64,000 nucleotides of DNA from Arthrobacter sp. efr-133-TYG-118 (GTDB lineage: Bacteria > Actinomycetota > Actinomycetes > Actinomycetales > Micrococcaceae). Shown one piece after another: positions 36,806 to 45,536 of this stretch; positions within the stretch are counted from its first letter, which is position 1; each line of letters begins with the position of its first letter. Below the pieces are notes generated by a model. The model was not told where the DNA came from and did not search any database. It saw nothing but the letters and a program-made list of their open reading frames with translations. The translations under genes and the position numbers were made by a program. The stretch covers positions 62,001 to 126,000 of the forward strand of contig NZ_JARVRH010000009.1 in assembly GCF_030209755.1 (NCBI RefSeq), written 5' to 3'.

Positions 36806-37603
36806 TCAGGATCCGTGTGCTTGGGTTGCGGCTGCTTGGGTTGAGGTTGCTTCCGAGGCGGCTGCTTCCGTCGCAACGCCAAACGGTAGCCGCCCGATGA
36901 CTCGCGGAACGTACCGGTTCCAGAGCCCGGCCAAGACGATGACTACGGCGCTGGTGGCCAGGAATGACGCCACAACATCGCTGGGGTAATGGACTCCGAT
37001 GTAGATCCGGGACCACGCCACCACTATGGCCAGGACGGCGCCGACCCACGCGGTGATGACGCCCCATCGGGTGCCCCGGACCAGGAAGTACAAGGCGAAG
37101 GCGAGCGCTACTGCGAAGGCGGTATGGCCGCTGGGAAAGCTGTTGGAACCCGTTTCCGGAGCCAGGGGGTCGAAAAGTAGCGCAGGGTTGGGACGGTGGC
37201 GGGCAACGATGAGTTTGAATACCTCGCTGGCAGCCCAGCCCGAACATGCGAAGAGCACAAACATGACCGCCCGCACGAAGGACTTTCGAACCAGGAAAAC
37301 GAACAAGCCGATCACCAGGACAATGCACACTCCCGCTACGGGGGCGAAGAGAAAGTTCAGTGCCATGGCCACGGTGGTCAATGCGCCCACGTGATGGCGG
37401 CTGAGTTCCTGGTCAACACCGAATTCGTTGGCGGTCAGGCCGGTTACCGACTGCACACTGAAGCCAATGGCAAGAACTGCCGCGGCGAGGACAATGCCCC
37501 ACAGAAGCCAGTACCTGGGCTGCGGGAGCAACGGCACACCGTGACGGACGACGGCGGAAGCGCGGCCTTCCGTGGAATCGTTCTGCTTGGCGTCTGATGG
37601 CAT
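36806..37603 (-). CDS. PAP2-family membrane phosphatase
   Basis: The 265-residue protein has six membrane helices and the three PAP2 motifs: KLIVARHRP, PSGHTAF, and SRIYIGVHYPSDV. It should remove phosphate from lipid phosphates such as undecaprenyl pyrophosphate or phosphatidic acid on the outer face of the membrane. Pairing with a DedA lipid transporter and a two-component system suggests a lipid-carrier or envelope-stress unit. An Ala/Thr/Gln-rich tail ends the protein. Confidence 0.93.
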   Translation of the reverse strand: MPSDAKQNDSTEGRASAVVRHGVPLLPQPRYWLLWGIVLAAAVLAIGFSVQSVTGLTANEFGVDQELSRHHVGALTTVAMALNFLFAPVAGVCIVLVIGLFVFLVRKSFVRAVMFVLFACSGWAASEVFKLIVARHRPNPALLFDPLAPETGSNSFPSGHTAFAVALAFALYFLVRGTRWGVITAWVGAVLAIVVAWSRIYIGVHYPSDVVASFLATSAVVIVLAGLWNRYVPRVIGRLPFGVATEAAASEATSTQAAATQAHGS

Positions 37604-37667
37604 GCGGCTCTCCGGTTCGGGTGGTGACGGCCGTTGAATGGCCTGCTTCCACTCTCGCGCGCGGCAT

Positions 37668-37689
37668 TTAAGAAGCTCTTAAGAACTCC
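37668..37689. promoter_or_regulatory. 11-bp direct repeats upstream of the PAP2-DedA-two-component operon
   Basis: TTAAGAAGCTC and TTAAGAACTCC stand head to tail with an 11-bp period, 65 bases upstream of the PAP2 start. OmpR/PhoB-family regulators bind such half-turn-phased direct repeats, and the operon encodes one. Confidence 0.5.
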
Positions 37690-37775
37690 TGGCCCGCGCC
37701 GTTCTCCCCTTGACCCGTCGGTGGCTGAGCGCCAGAGTTTAGGAACCTACTGTCCGCCAAATCGAAGGATCTGGG

Positions 37776-38561
37776 ATGTCCGAATTTGCGCTCTCGAAAG
37801 ACGGTACCCGCATCGGGTACGACCAATACGGCGAGGGACCGGCCGTGATCCTGGTTGGCGGTGCAATGCAGTTCAGGGGCTTCGACCCCAACACGGTGGA
37901 AATGGCCAAGCTCCTGGCCGCCAAGGGGTTCAAGGTGCTGAACTACGACAGGCGCGGCCGTGGGGAAAGCGCCGAGGCTCCGTCATTCAGCCTGAAGGAC
38001 AACATCGACGATCTCGCCACGCTCATCGATATCGCGGGCGGCCAAGCCGCGCTCTTCGGGAGCTCTTCCGGTGGCTCGATTTCCCTGGCAGCGGCGGCAG
38101 CAGGCCTACCCGTCACGAAGCTGGCGCTCTGGGAGACTCCCCTGAGCGATGAGCTCGGCACCGGCGGTGCTGAATTCTTCGCCGGGCTCCAGGAACGGAT
38201 CGCATCCGGCGACAAGGCCGGCACCATCGAGTACTACATGAAGGACATGCCGCCGGAATGGCTGGCTGGCGCCAAAAACAGTCCGGGATGGCCCATCATG
38301 CTCGAGTTGGGCCCCAGCCTTTCCGCCGACGCCGAATCCCTCGCATGGACCCAGTCCGCGCCGCGGGCAGAACTGTGGTCCGGGATCACCCAGCCCACCC
38401 TTGCGATCGTCGGCGAGCAAACCATCCCGATCATGCCGAAAGCGGCCGACTCCATCGTGGCCAACATCCCGAGTGCCCGCAAAGCCACTATTCCGGGCGC
38501 CAACCACGGCTGGCAACCCGGAGTCATGGCTGACGCACTCGCCGGGTTCCTGGCCGATTAG
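37776..38561 (+). CDS. Alpha/beta hydrolase
   Basis: The 261-residue protein has the alpha/beta hydrolase fold: VILVGGAMQ early, NYDRRGRGES, nucleophile elbow LFGSSSGGSIS near residue 93, and a final His in GANHGWQP. It resembles esterase or haloperoxidase-like hydrolases of unknown substrate. It stands alone between a membrane-phosphatase operon and an uncharacterised gene. Confidence 0.93.
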   Translation: MSEFALSKDGTRIGYDQYGEGPAVILVGGAMQFRGFDPNTVEMAKLLAAKGFKVLNYDRRGRGESAEAPSFSLKDNIDDLATLIDIAGGQAALFGSSSGGSISLAAAAAGLPVTKLALWETPLSDELGTGGAEFFAGLQERIASGDKAGTIEYYMKDMPPEWLAGAKNSPGWPIMLELGPSLSADAESLAWTQSAPRAELWSGITQPTLAIVGEQTIPIMPKAADSIVANIPSARKATIPGANHGWQPGVMADALAGFLAD

Positions 38562-38580
38562 CACAGCGCCGGCGTCCACG

Positions 38581-39477
38581 ATGGTTCTGGCCGCGATCGC
38601 CGTCGAGCTCTACACACTGGTTCCCTCGGCGTTCACGGCGGCCCGCACTGCGCGGGCAAAGGAAGCCAAGTCCGCAGGGGACGCGGAACTGGCAAAACAG
38701 GTCGCCCAGTTGCCCAAGCCTTCGACGGCGGCGTGGGCAGTCAACATGCTCGTCCGGCACGGCACCAAGGAATTCGCGGGTGTCCTGGAGCTCGGGGCAT
38801 CGCTCGGGAGGGCCCAGGAGCAGCAGGATCACGACCGTCTCCGCACGCTCGGCCAGCAGCGGCCGCGCGTCCTGGGTGCCGCCGTCGAGCAGGCCCGGGC
38901 CGTGGCGGAAGGCTTGGGCGTCAAAATCAGTGGCGCCGCCGCGATGGAGATCGAGGCCACGCTGAGGGCCGCCATGACTGATCCCGGTGCTGCCGCGGCG
39001 CTCCGCAGCGGGCAGCTGGTGCGCTCGCTCTCCACGAACGGATTGGAACCCGTGGACCTCTCGGGCGCGGTGGCGATTGCGGGCGCGCTCCCGGCGGTGG
39101 ATACCACTGGAGAAGGGCCCGACGACGGCGGGCGGCAGCGCGGGCGGGCAGACTCCCAGCGCGGCCGCGCTGACTCGGAGCGCGAACGCGAGAAGGCACA
39201 GACTGCGCTCGTGGAGGCAGAGCGCAATGCGGACAAGGCTGACCTGGAACTCGCCCAGGCCGAGCGCGAAGAGTCGGAGGCCGTGCGCCGGAGCGAGAAA
39301 CTCGCCGTCGAAGTCAAAGCTGCCAAAGACAAGCTGGCTGCGCTGCAGCTGGAGCTTGCCGCCACGGAGTGGGCGATCACCCTGGCCGAGCGTAACCGCA
39401 AACTGGCAGTGCGGCTAGCCGCCCGGGAACGCCGGACCGCGGAGACGGCGCGAGCCCGGTTGGAGGGATTGCCTTGA
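38581..39477 (+). CDS. Conserved actinobacterial protein of unknown function, coiled coil
   Basis: This 298-residue protein starts with a segment (LYTLVPSAFTAARTARAKEA, then STAAWAVNMLVRH) that I recognise from uncharacterised actinobacterial proteins. Its last 110 residues are strongly charged, with heptad-like Glu/Lys/Ala content (EREKAQTALVEAERNADKAD), so a long coiled coil is likely. Two short repeats (RGRADSQ / RGRADSE) precede it. No signal peptide or membrane helix is visible. It starts 19 bases after the hydrolase gene. Confidence 0.75.
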   Translation: MVLAAIAVELYTLVPSAFTAARTARAKEAKSAGDAELAKQVAQLPKPSTAAWAVNMLVRHGTKEFAGVLELGASLGRAQEQQDHDRLRTLGQQRPRVLGAAVEQARAVAEGLGVKISGAAAMEIEATLRAAMTDPGAAAALRSGQLVRSLSTNGLEPVDLSGAVAIAGALPAVDTTGEGPDDGGRQRGRADSQRGRADSEREREKAQTALVEAERNADKADLELAQAEREESEAVRRSEKLAVEVKAAKDKLAALQLELAATEWAITLAERNRKLAVRLAARERRTAETARARLEGLP

Positions 39478-39496
39478 AGCGGAGCGCGGCTTCCAC

Positions 39497-39512
39497 GTCC
39501 GGTATACCGGAC
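39497..39512. promoter_or_regulatory. Palindromic operator upstream of the iclR-type gene
   Basis: GTCCGGTATACCGGAC is a perfect 16-bp palindrome 23 bases upstream of the IclR start. Nearly the same site, GTCCGATATCCCGGAC, stands upstream of the NCS1 permease gene at 42351. A shared site suggests that this IclR protein controls itself and the permease. Confidence 0.7.
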
Positions 39513-39535
39513 ATTCCGGGGCGTATTCTAGGACA

Positions 39536-40378
39536 ATGTACAGTCAATCCGTGCGGCCCAAGGCGCCGGCCGCGGCGCAGGTGCTGGCGGTTCTCAGGTT
39601 CGTCGCTGGCCAGGCCGGCCCGGTCAGCGCGTCGATCATTTCGCGCGATGTTGGCTTGCCCCGGTCAACCACGTATCAGCTCATTGCCTCACTGATCGAT
39701 GACGGCTTTCTGGTTCACCTTCCCGAAGAGCGCAAGTATGCCTTGGGAGTGACCGCCCATGAGTTGGGGACAGGGTATTCGCGACAAGCGCCCATCCAGC
39801 GGATTGCCCGGTTCCCCTTGTCCCGGCTCGTCGCCCGGACCCGCCGGACTGCCCATCTTGCCGTGATGCACGGGCGCGACGTCGTTTACGTGATCGAGGA
39901 ACGTGCGCCGCGGCAAAGCCCCTTGGTCACCGACACCGGGGTGCGGCTTCCGGCCCACCTGACGGCCAGCGGCAGGGCGATGATGGCCCAGATGGACCCC
40001 GCCCAGGTGGCTGCCCTTTTCCCCGGACCGGAGGCCTTCGCGGAACGCCACAGCAAAGGCCCGCAATCCTTGCCCGCGTTGCAGGATCTCTTGGCGCGGG
40101 CACGGTCGCTTGGATATGCGTGGGAGCAGGACGAGGTCACGGAGGGGTTTTCCTCTGTGGCCGTCGCCGTCCTCGATCGGCAGCGCTACCCGGTGGCCAG
40201 CGTGACGCTGACGGTGTCGAACCGGGCGTTTCCCGGCGGAGGCACTCGGCACCGCGCCAAGGACGCGGAGACCGCCGAAGAAAGGGCGGTCCGCATCGAG
40301 GACGTCGCCCGCGAGTGGATTCCGGAAGTGACCAGATGTGGCCGGGAAATTTCCCGCAGGCTCGGCACCCAAGCCTGA
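39536..40378 (+). CDS. IclR-family transcriptional regulator
   Basis: The 280-residue protein has an N-terminal winged helix (VSASIISRDVGLPRSTTYQL) and an IclR effector domain (LTASGRAMMAQMDPAQVAAL, GYAWEQDEVTEGFSSVAVAV). The effector is unknown. It is convergent with the NCS1 permease, with a long repeat array between them, and both have the same palindrome upstream, so the permease is its likely target. Confidence 0.92.
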   Translation: MYSQSVRPKAPAAAQVLAVLRFVAGQAGPVSASIISRDVGLPRSTTYQLIASLIDDGFLVHLPEERKYALGVTAHELGTGYSRQAPIQRIARFPLSRLVARTRRTAHLAVMHGRDVVYVIEERAPRQSPLVTDTGVRLPAHLTASGRAMMAQMDPAQVAALFPGPEAFAERHSKGPQSLPALQDLLARARSLGYAWEQDEVTEGFSSVAVAVLDRQRYPVASVTLTVSNRAFPGGGTRHRAKDAETAEERAVRIEDVAREWIPEVTRCGREISRRLGTQA

Positions 40379-40408
40379 TCCCGACATCCTTCCCTCCGTG
40401 GCGCAGGG

Positions 40409-40749
40409 ACGCTCGCTCACATATAAGGCCAAAAGCCGCGACGCTCGCGCACCTCAAGTGAGCGGGCGTCCGGGGGAAACACCCCAAAAGTGAGCGAGCG
40501 TCCGGGGGAAACACCCTAAGAGTGAGCGAGCGTACCGGGGGGATGGAGGCAAAGGCACGACGACGGCGCAACGGGACCGCCGCCGTCGGGCCCTAGGACA
40601 ACTGTTCCCGGCACATCGACAGAAACGCTCGCTCACAAACAAGGCCAGATGCCGTGATGCTCGCTCACATATATGGACAAAAGCAGGGACGCTCGCTCAC
40701 CTCATGTGAGCGAGCGTCCGCCGGAAATGCCCCAAAAGTGAGCGAGCGT
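40409..40749. repeat. Periodic 12-bp repeat array converging on two hairpins
   Basis: Ten copies of ACGCTCGCTCAC or its complement fill this intergenic region in two blocks, 40409-40533 and 40625-40749. Within a block, neighbours of the same orientation are separated by exactly 20 bases, and orientation flips at a hairpin with a 5-base loop (40441-40469 and 40689-40717). The 20-base spacers resemble one another, in one form left of the hairpins and another right of them. The array lies between the 3' ends of convergent iclR and NCS1 genes and may act as a terminator. No gene lies between 40379 and 40770. Confidence 0.88.
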
Positions 40750-40770
40750 CTGGGGGAACGAGGGCAGAGC

Positions 40771-42252
40771 CTAAACTGCCGCGGTGTTCGACACTGAGCC
40801 GGCTAGCGGAGCTACCGCCTCCAAGCCGGGTTCCATCGGGTAGACCATCTCAGCCGGAGCGTTGGAGTTCCTCTTCGCCAGCGGGTAGAACACGATTGCC
40901 GTGACCACGAGGCCTACGAGCCAGGAGATATCCGCCCCGCCCAGAAGGTCCGTCATCGGTCCGGTGTAGAGGGTCTGCGCCAGGAACGGGATCTGGACGA
41001 CGATGCCGATCGCGTAGCTGAGCAGCGCAGTCTTGTTCCACCTCCCATAGCGCCCATTCAGGTCATACAGTGCCGGAATGTCTACCTTTTCCTTGGAAAC
41101 CAAGTAGTAGTCCACCAAGTTAATGGAGCTCCAGGGGATGAATACCATCAGCAGGAGAAGGACGAAGTTCTTGAAGTTGGCGATGAAGTCGGGAGAGGCG
41201 AGGACTGCGATGAGTACTGAGAGTCCGATAAAGCCGATCACATAGGCGAACCGGGTCCATGACGCTACCGCAGACTTGCGGGTGAACGCTGTGACCGAGG
41301 TAAGCATGGTCATGTAGCCGCCATATGCGTTCAGCGTGTTGACGGTCAGTTTTCCGGTCACGATGACCAGGTAGATGACCACCGCGATCAGTCCGCCACC
41401 ACTCAGGTTCCCGAGGAAAGCGACTTGGCCATCCAAGAACCGCGCGCCCTTGGGCAACGCTAGGGCAGCGAAGAGCGCGCCCAGGGTCATGGACCACTGG
41501 GAACCGATCACCGTGCCGAAGTACGCCGACATGAAGGTCTTGCGTGTCGGGGTGTTCGAAGGCAGGTACCGGGAGTAGTCGGCCACGTACGGACCGTACG
41601 TCAGCTGCCATCCGGCGCCAAGCGAAATGGCGAGCAGGAAGGTCGGAAACTCGAAACCGCCGGCTCCCAAGAGTGCACCGACGTCCTGGCTGGTCAACAA
41701 CCTGATGCCCAGGTAAGTGAAGCCGAGGATACCGACGACGGTCGCAATGCGGCCCAACATGTGGATGTACTTGTAGCCCAGGGTCGCCACGATGATGGTC
41801 AGCACCCCGAAGACGATCATGCCCACGGCCGGGGTGCCCGTGTGGAGGATGAGGCTGATGGCCTGTCCGGAGAGGACAGTGCCGGTTGCCGCGAAGCCGA
41901 GGTACATGACGACGACCAGCACCAGGGGAATCACCGCCCCGAAGATTCCGAACTGCGCCCGGCTGGAAATCATCTGCGGCAAGCCGAGCTTCGGCCCCTG
42001 GGCCGCGTGGAGCGCCATGACAGCGCCACCCAGGAGGTTTCCGACCAGGAGTCCGAGGATCGCCCACAGCGCATCCGCGCCGAACAGCACTGCCAAGGCG
42101 CCGTCGACAATGGCCGTAATCTGCATGTTCGCCCCGAACCAGAGCGTGAACTGCTGGCCGGGCGAACCATGGCGCTCATTTTCCGGGACAAAGTCGATGG
42201 AACGACGCTCTACGCGCGGCCCACCCGTTCCCGCTTTTCCTATGGCCTGCAT
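40771..42252 (-). CDS. NCS1 (purine/cytosine/allantoin-type) permease
   Basis: The 493-residue protein has about twelve membrane helices and NCS1 signatures: RSIDFVPENERHGSPGQQFT at the N-terminus, GPKLGLPQM in the loop after helix 2, and GPYVADYSRYLP in the middle. The family imports nucleobases, hydantoins or related nitrogen compounds with a cation. It probably responds to the convergent IclR protein. A second NCS1 gene lies at 46420. Confidence 0.94.
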   Translation of the reverse strand: MQAIGKAGTGGPRVERRSIDFVPENERHGSPGQQFTLWFGANMQITAIVDGALAVLFGADALWAILGLLVGNLLGGAVMALHAAQGPKLGLPQMISSRAQFGIFGAVIPLVLVVVMYLGFAATGTVLSGQAISLILHTGTPAVGMIVFGVLTIIVATLGYKYIHMLGRIATVVGILGFTYLGIRLLTSQDVGALLGAGGFEFPTFLLAISLGAGWQLTYGPYVADYSRYLPSNTPTRKTFMSAYFGTVIGSQWSMTLGALFAALALPKGARFLDGQVAFLGNLSGGGLIAVVIYLVIVTGKLTVNTLNAYGGYMTMLTSVTAFTRKSAVASWTRFAYVIGFIGLSVLIAVLASPDFIANFKNFVLLLLMVFIPWSSINLVDYYLVSKEKVDIPALYDLNGRYGRWNKTALLSYAIGIVVQIPFLAQTLYTGPMTDLLGGADISWLVGLVVTAIVFYPLAKRNSNAPAEMVYPMEPGLEAVAPLAGSVSNTAAV

Positions 42253-42350
42253 GCCTGATCCTCACTTTGACAACCGAAGTCCGATGTCCCCAACTGAGAA
42301 TCAATCAGAGCATGCAAAGTGACAGTGATCACGGAAAGGGGGCCATCTTA

Positions 42351-42366
42351 AGTCCGATATCCCGGA
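42351..42366. promoter_or_regulatory. IclR-type operator upstream of the NCS1 permease
   Basis: GTCCGATATCCCGGAC shares GTCCG-N6-CGGAC with the palindrome in front of the iclR-type gene at 39497. It lies about 100 bases upstream of the permease start. A weaker partial copy (GTCCGATGTCCCC) stands at 42279. Confidence 0.65.
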
Positions 42367-42393
42367 CGATAGGGCAAGAGCTGTCAATTACCC

Positions 42394-43158
42394 CTAATTA
42401 CCGCCTTTAGCGCCGTCGCCGCCGGCCAGGCCCATGAACATCGTCTTATGCAACACATCCACGTGCCGCCGCGATACCTCCACCGCGCCGAGATCGTCAC
42501 CAACCCGCAGGGCGTTCACCAGCGCGATGTGGTCCCGATTGGACTCGTGGAGAAACTCGATCGGGTACGGGATGAAGTATGCGTAGAGTTCCGCCAACGC
42601 CTCGTTGTAGGCCTCGACCGCGGTTCCCAAGCCTGAGGACGCCGCGACGAGCCGGTGAAACCTCTCGTCGGCCTGGTGATACTCGGACCAATTGCTTGAT
42701 CCGGCCATTTCCTGGGTAAGCCGCTCCAGCTCGTCAAGTTGCGCTGCCGTGGCATTGACCCCAGCGAAATGGGTGATCGCGCATTCGAACAGCAGCCGGC
42801 GGCCCACCAGCCGGTTCACGGCAAGGGATTCTGCGGGCGACGCAGTTAGCTGCTCAAGCACGTTCCGCGGCGGCTCATCAGCGACAAAGGTTCCGCCGCC
42901 GCGTCCGCGACGGCGGACAACGACGCCCTGATCAGCCAGGCTTGCCAGGGCCCTGCGAGCCGTGATCGGGCTGACCGATAGGCCCAGCGCGACGTCTTGC
43001 TGATCGGGCAGCCTCTCCCCCGGCTGGAGCAGCCCCAAGGATATGGCCATGCCGATCCGCAGCCGCACGGCGTCGATTGCGCTCCTGCGGTCGATTCCGA
43101 GCAAAGGGGCAGCATCGATGGGTGAGTCGCCGGTGTTCTCCTCGAGCTGACGGGTCAT
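42394..43158 (-). CDS. GntR-family regulator (FadR type)
   Basis: The 254-residue protein has a GntR winged helix at residues 25-90 (LPDQQDVALGLSVSPITARR, then a basic Gly/Arg wing) and an all-helical FCD effector domain (LLFECAITHFA, YHQADERFHRLVAAS). FCD proteins bind small acids or related metabolites, often through a metal. It is divergent from a nitrilase-APC-nitrilase-NCS1 cluster and likely controls it. The ATG at 43158 fits the domain start. Confidence 0.92.
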   Translation of the reverse strand: MTRQLEENTGDSPIDAAPLLGIDRRSAIDAVRLRIGMAISLGLLQPGERLPDQQDVALGLSVSPITARRALASLADQGVVVRRRGRGGGTFVADEPPRNVLEQLTASPAESLAVNRLVGRRLLFECAITHFAGVNATAAQLDELERLTQEMAGSSNWSEYHQADERFHRLVAASSGLGTAVEAYNEALAELYAYFIPYPIEFLHESNRDHIALVNALRVGDDLGAVEVSRRHVDVLHKTMFMGLAGGDGAKGGN

Positions 43159-43199
43159 ATCCGCTACTTTACGGGGCAAAATCCACCTTTCTTTTATTT

Positions 43200-43212
43200 G
43201 ATCATTATGATC
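43200..43212. promoter_or_regulatory. Probable GntR operator
   Basis: GATCAT-T-ATGATC is a perfect inverted repeat with one central base, midway between the divergent GntR and nitrilase genes. Its AT-rich surroundings would suit overlapping promoters. Confidence 0.6.
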
Positions 43213-43251
43213 TAATATGAGGCGAGTCACAACGACAACGTGGAGAAACAA

Positions 43252-44130
43252 GTGCAACGTATCCTTCCCCTCATCGCCGCCCAAGCGTCACCCCGACTGA
43301 TCGGCGAGCCGATCCAGGCCTTCGCAGCCGAGGTCGCCGCCGCCGTCGCGATCCAACCGCAAAGCAAGCTTGTGGTCTTCCCCGAACTGCACCTCTTCGG
43401 GGACACCTACCCGGATCAGCAGCGCACTGAGGTGTTGCAGGACTCTGCCGAACCGCTGGACGGTCCGCGGGTCAAAGAGTTACGACAGCTCGCAGCGGAT
43501 TTGGGCATCTGGCTGGTTCCGGGCAGCGTCTGCGAACGCGGCCCCGAGGGGCAATTGTTCAACACCCAGTTGGTCCTTTCTCCGCAAGGCGACCTTGCCG
43601 GCTACTACCGCAAGGTCTTCCCTTGGCGCCCCTTTGAGCCCTACGACCCTGGCGATCGCTTCACGACCGTTGATCTTGAAGGGATCGGCAGAGTGGGCCT
43701 GAACATTTGCTACGACGCCTGGTTCCCCGAGGTAACCCGCCAGCTGGCGTGGATGGGCGCCGAAGTCATCCTCAACGTCGTGAAAACCACGACGGCTGAC
43801 CGCAAGCAAGAACTCGTCCTGGCCAAGGCAAATGCGATTGTGAACCAGGTCTTCATGGTCAGCGTCAACTGCGCGGGCCCCACCGGCAAAGGCCTCAGCC
43901 TGATCGTCGACCCTGAGGGGAACACCATAGCCGAGGCCGGCGACGACACCCCCACCCTTCTCGCCGCGGAACTGGACCTCTCCGCCGTCGAGCATGTCCG
44001 CACGCACGGGACCGAAAACCTCAACCGTCCCTGGTCCCAATTCCGCCCCGGCGAGCCGCCCATCGAGCTGCCCATCTACCAAGGCCGCATCGACCCGACC
44101 ACGTGGACCCCGCGGTCCTCCAACTCCTAA
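43252..44130 (+). CDS. Nitrilase-superfamily amidohydrolase (first copy)
   Basis: The 292-residue protein has the nitrilase catalytic triad: Glu in VVFPELHLFG, Lys in YYRKVFPW, and Cys in NICYDAWFPE. Such enzymes hydrolyse amides or carbamoyl compounds through a thioester. The GTG at 43252 has GGAGAA about 7 bases upstream; a GTG at 43240 is possible. Its stop is 10 bases before an APC permease, suggesting that the permease imports its substrate. Confidence 0.93.
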   Translation: MQRILPLIAAQASPRLIGEPIQAFAAEVAAAVAIQPQSKLVVFPELHLFGDTYPDQQRTEVLQDSAEPLDGPRVKELRQLAADLGIWLVPGSVCERGPEGQLFNTQLVLSPQGDLAGYYRKVFPWRPFEPYDPGDRFTTVDLEGIGRVGLNICYDAWFPEVTRQLAWMGAEVILNVVKTTTADRKQELVLAKANAIVNQVFMVSVNCAGPTGKGLSLIVDPEGNTIAEAGDDTPTLLAAELDLSAVEHVRTHGTENLNRPWSQFRPGEPPIELPIYQGRIDPTTWTPRSSNS

Positions 44131-44140
44131 GGAACCACCG

Positions 44141-45490
44141 GTGACAACGCAACCGAGCCTCACGCGCGCCCTGAAACTGCCCTCGCTGGTCCTGTTCGGG
44201 CTGGCCTACCTGACCCCGCTCATCGTCCTGGCGATATTCGGCGTGATCGCCGAAACCACAGGCGGCGCATCGCCGTCGGCCTATCTGGTGGCGATGGTCG
44301 CCATGCTCTTCACCGCGCAGAGCTACGGACGGATGGCTGTTGCCTATCCGGTGGCCGGCTCCGCGTACACGTATATCCGGCGCTCCATCGATTCCCGGAT
44401 CGGGTTCCTGGCCGGTTGGGCGGTCCTGCTGGACTACCTGTTCCTGCCGATGGTCATCTGGCTGATCGGAGGCTCCTACCTCACGGCGCAGTTCCCCGCC
44501 ATCCCCATCGGGGTCTGGATTGTCGCGTTCATCGCCATCACCACGCTGCTCAACGTGGTTGGCGTCAAGGTGGCGGACAAGGCCAACTACCTGCTGATGG
44601 CTTTCCAGCTCCTGGTGATAGTCCTCTTCGTTGCCTTGTCCGTTGCAACCTTGATCTCAACCTCCGGCGCGAGCGCCCTGGTCAGCACGGCTCCCTTCTT
44701 CAACGACACGTCGAGCTTCGACAAGATCACCGCCGGAGCCGCCATCGCGGCGTACTCGTTCCTCGGCTTCGACGCCGTGTCCACCCTCACCGAGGAGACC
44801 ATCGAGCCGAAGAAGACCGTTCCGAAGGCGATCATGCTCGTCGCACTGATCGGCGGCGCGATCTTCGTTGTTGTGTCCTACACGACCCAGCTGATCCACC
44901 CCGGCGGGGTGTTCGACGATTCGGCGTCGGCGGCCTCGGACATTGCCCTGAAGATCGGTGGGCAGTTCTTCGGCGCAGTTTTCCTGGCGGGACTCGTGGT
45001 GTCCCAGTTTGCCTCCGGGCTCGCGGCACAGGCCAGCGCCTCGCGCCTGCTCTACGCGATGGGCCGGGATTCAGTCCTGCCGAAGAGGGTCTTCGGGGCG
45101 CTGAACAAGTCCTTCCACACGCCGGTGTTCAACCTGGCCATCACCGGGGCGGTGGGACTCATCGCCATGTTCCTGGACGTTGCCACTTCGACGTCGTTCA
45201 TCAACTTCGGTGCCTTTACGGCCTTCACCCTCGTCAATATCTCGGTCATTGCCTACTACCTGCGCCAACGACGCTCGGGGCACCGGCTCAGCGTATTGTT
45301 CTACGTGGTCATGCCGGCGGTGGGCGCGATCATCGACGGTTTCCTGCTCTCCCAGCTGGATTCGAATGCCATCACGCTCGGGCTGATCTGGCTCTGCGTC
45401 GGCGTCGTTGTGCTGGGCATCATCACCAAGGGGTTCGGGAAGGCACCGCCGGAAATGGTGATGGAGGAAAAGGAAGCCGCCCTGATATGA
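44141..45490 (+). CDS. APC-family amino acid/amine permease
   Basis: The 449-residue protein has about twelve membrane helices, starting SLVLFGLAYLTPLIVLAIFG, with the consensus PVAGSAYTYIRRSI near helix 3 and FLGFDAVSTLTEETIEPKK in the loop after helix 6. It resembles amino acid or amine importers. It starts with GTG behind AAGGA, directly after the first nitrilase, and precedes the second. A cytosolic tail ends MVMEEKEAALI. Confidence 0.93.
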   Translation: MTTQPSLTRALKLPSLVLFGLAYLTPLIVLAIFGVIAETTGGASPSAYLVAMVAMLFTAQSYGRMAVAYPVAGSAYTYIRRSIDSRIGFLAGWAVLLDYLFLPMVIWLIGGSYLTAQFPAIPIGVWIVAFIAITTLLNVVGVKVADKANYLLMAFQLLVIVLFVALSVATLISTSGASALVSTAPFFNDTSSFDKITAGAAIAAYSFLGFDAVSTLTEETIEPKKTVPKAIMLVALIGGAIFVVVSYTTQLIHPGGVFDDSASAASDIALKIGGQFFGAVFLAGLVVSQFASGLAAQASASRLLYAMGRDSVLPKRVFGALNKSFHTPVFNLAITGAVGLIAMFLDVATSTSFINFGAFTAFTLVNISVIAYYLRQRRSGHRLSVLFYVVMPAVGAIIDGFLLSQLDSNAITLGLIWLCVGVVVLGIITKGFGKAPPEMVMEEKEAALI

Positions 45491-45536
45491 CGACAGGTCA
45501 CCGCGTGCTGCCGGAACACAGAGAAACGAGGACTGC

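Noticed and set aside
40409..40749. CRISPR array
   Set aside because: The repeat unit is only 12 bp, orientation flips within the array, spacers are alike rather than unique, and no cas gene is near.
43228..43238. Third copy of the 66-bp palindrome (CAACGACAACG near the nitrilase start)
   Set aside because: Only about nine bases match one arm and no palindrome surrounds it.
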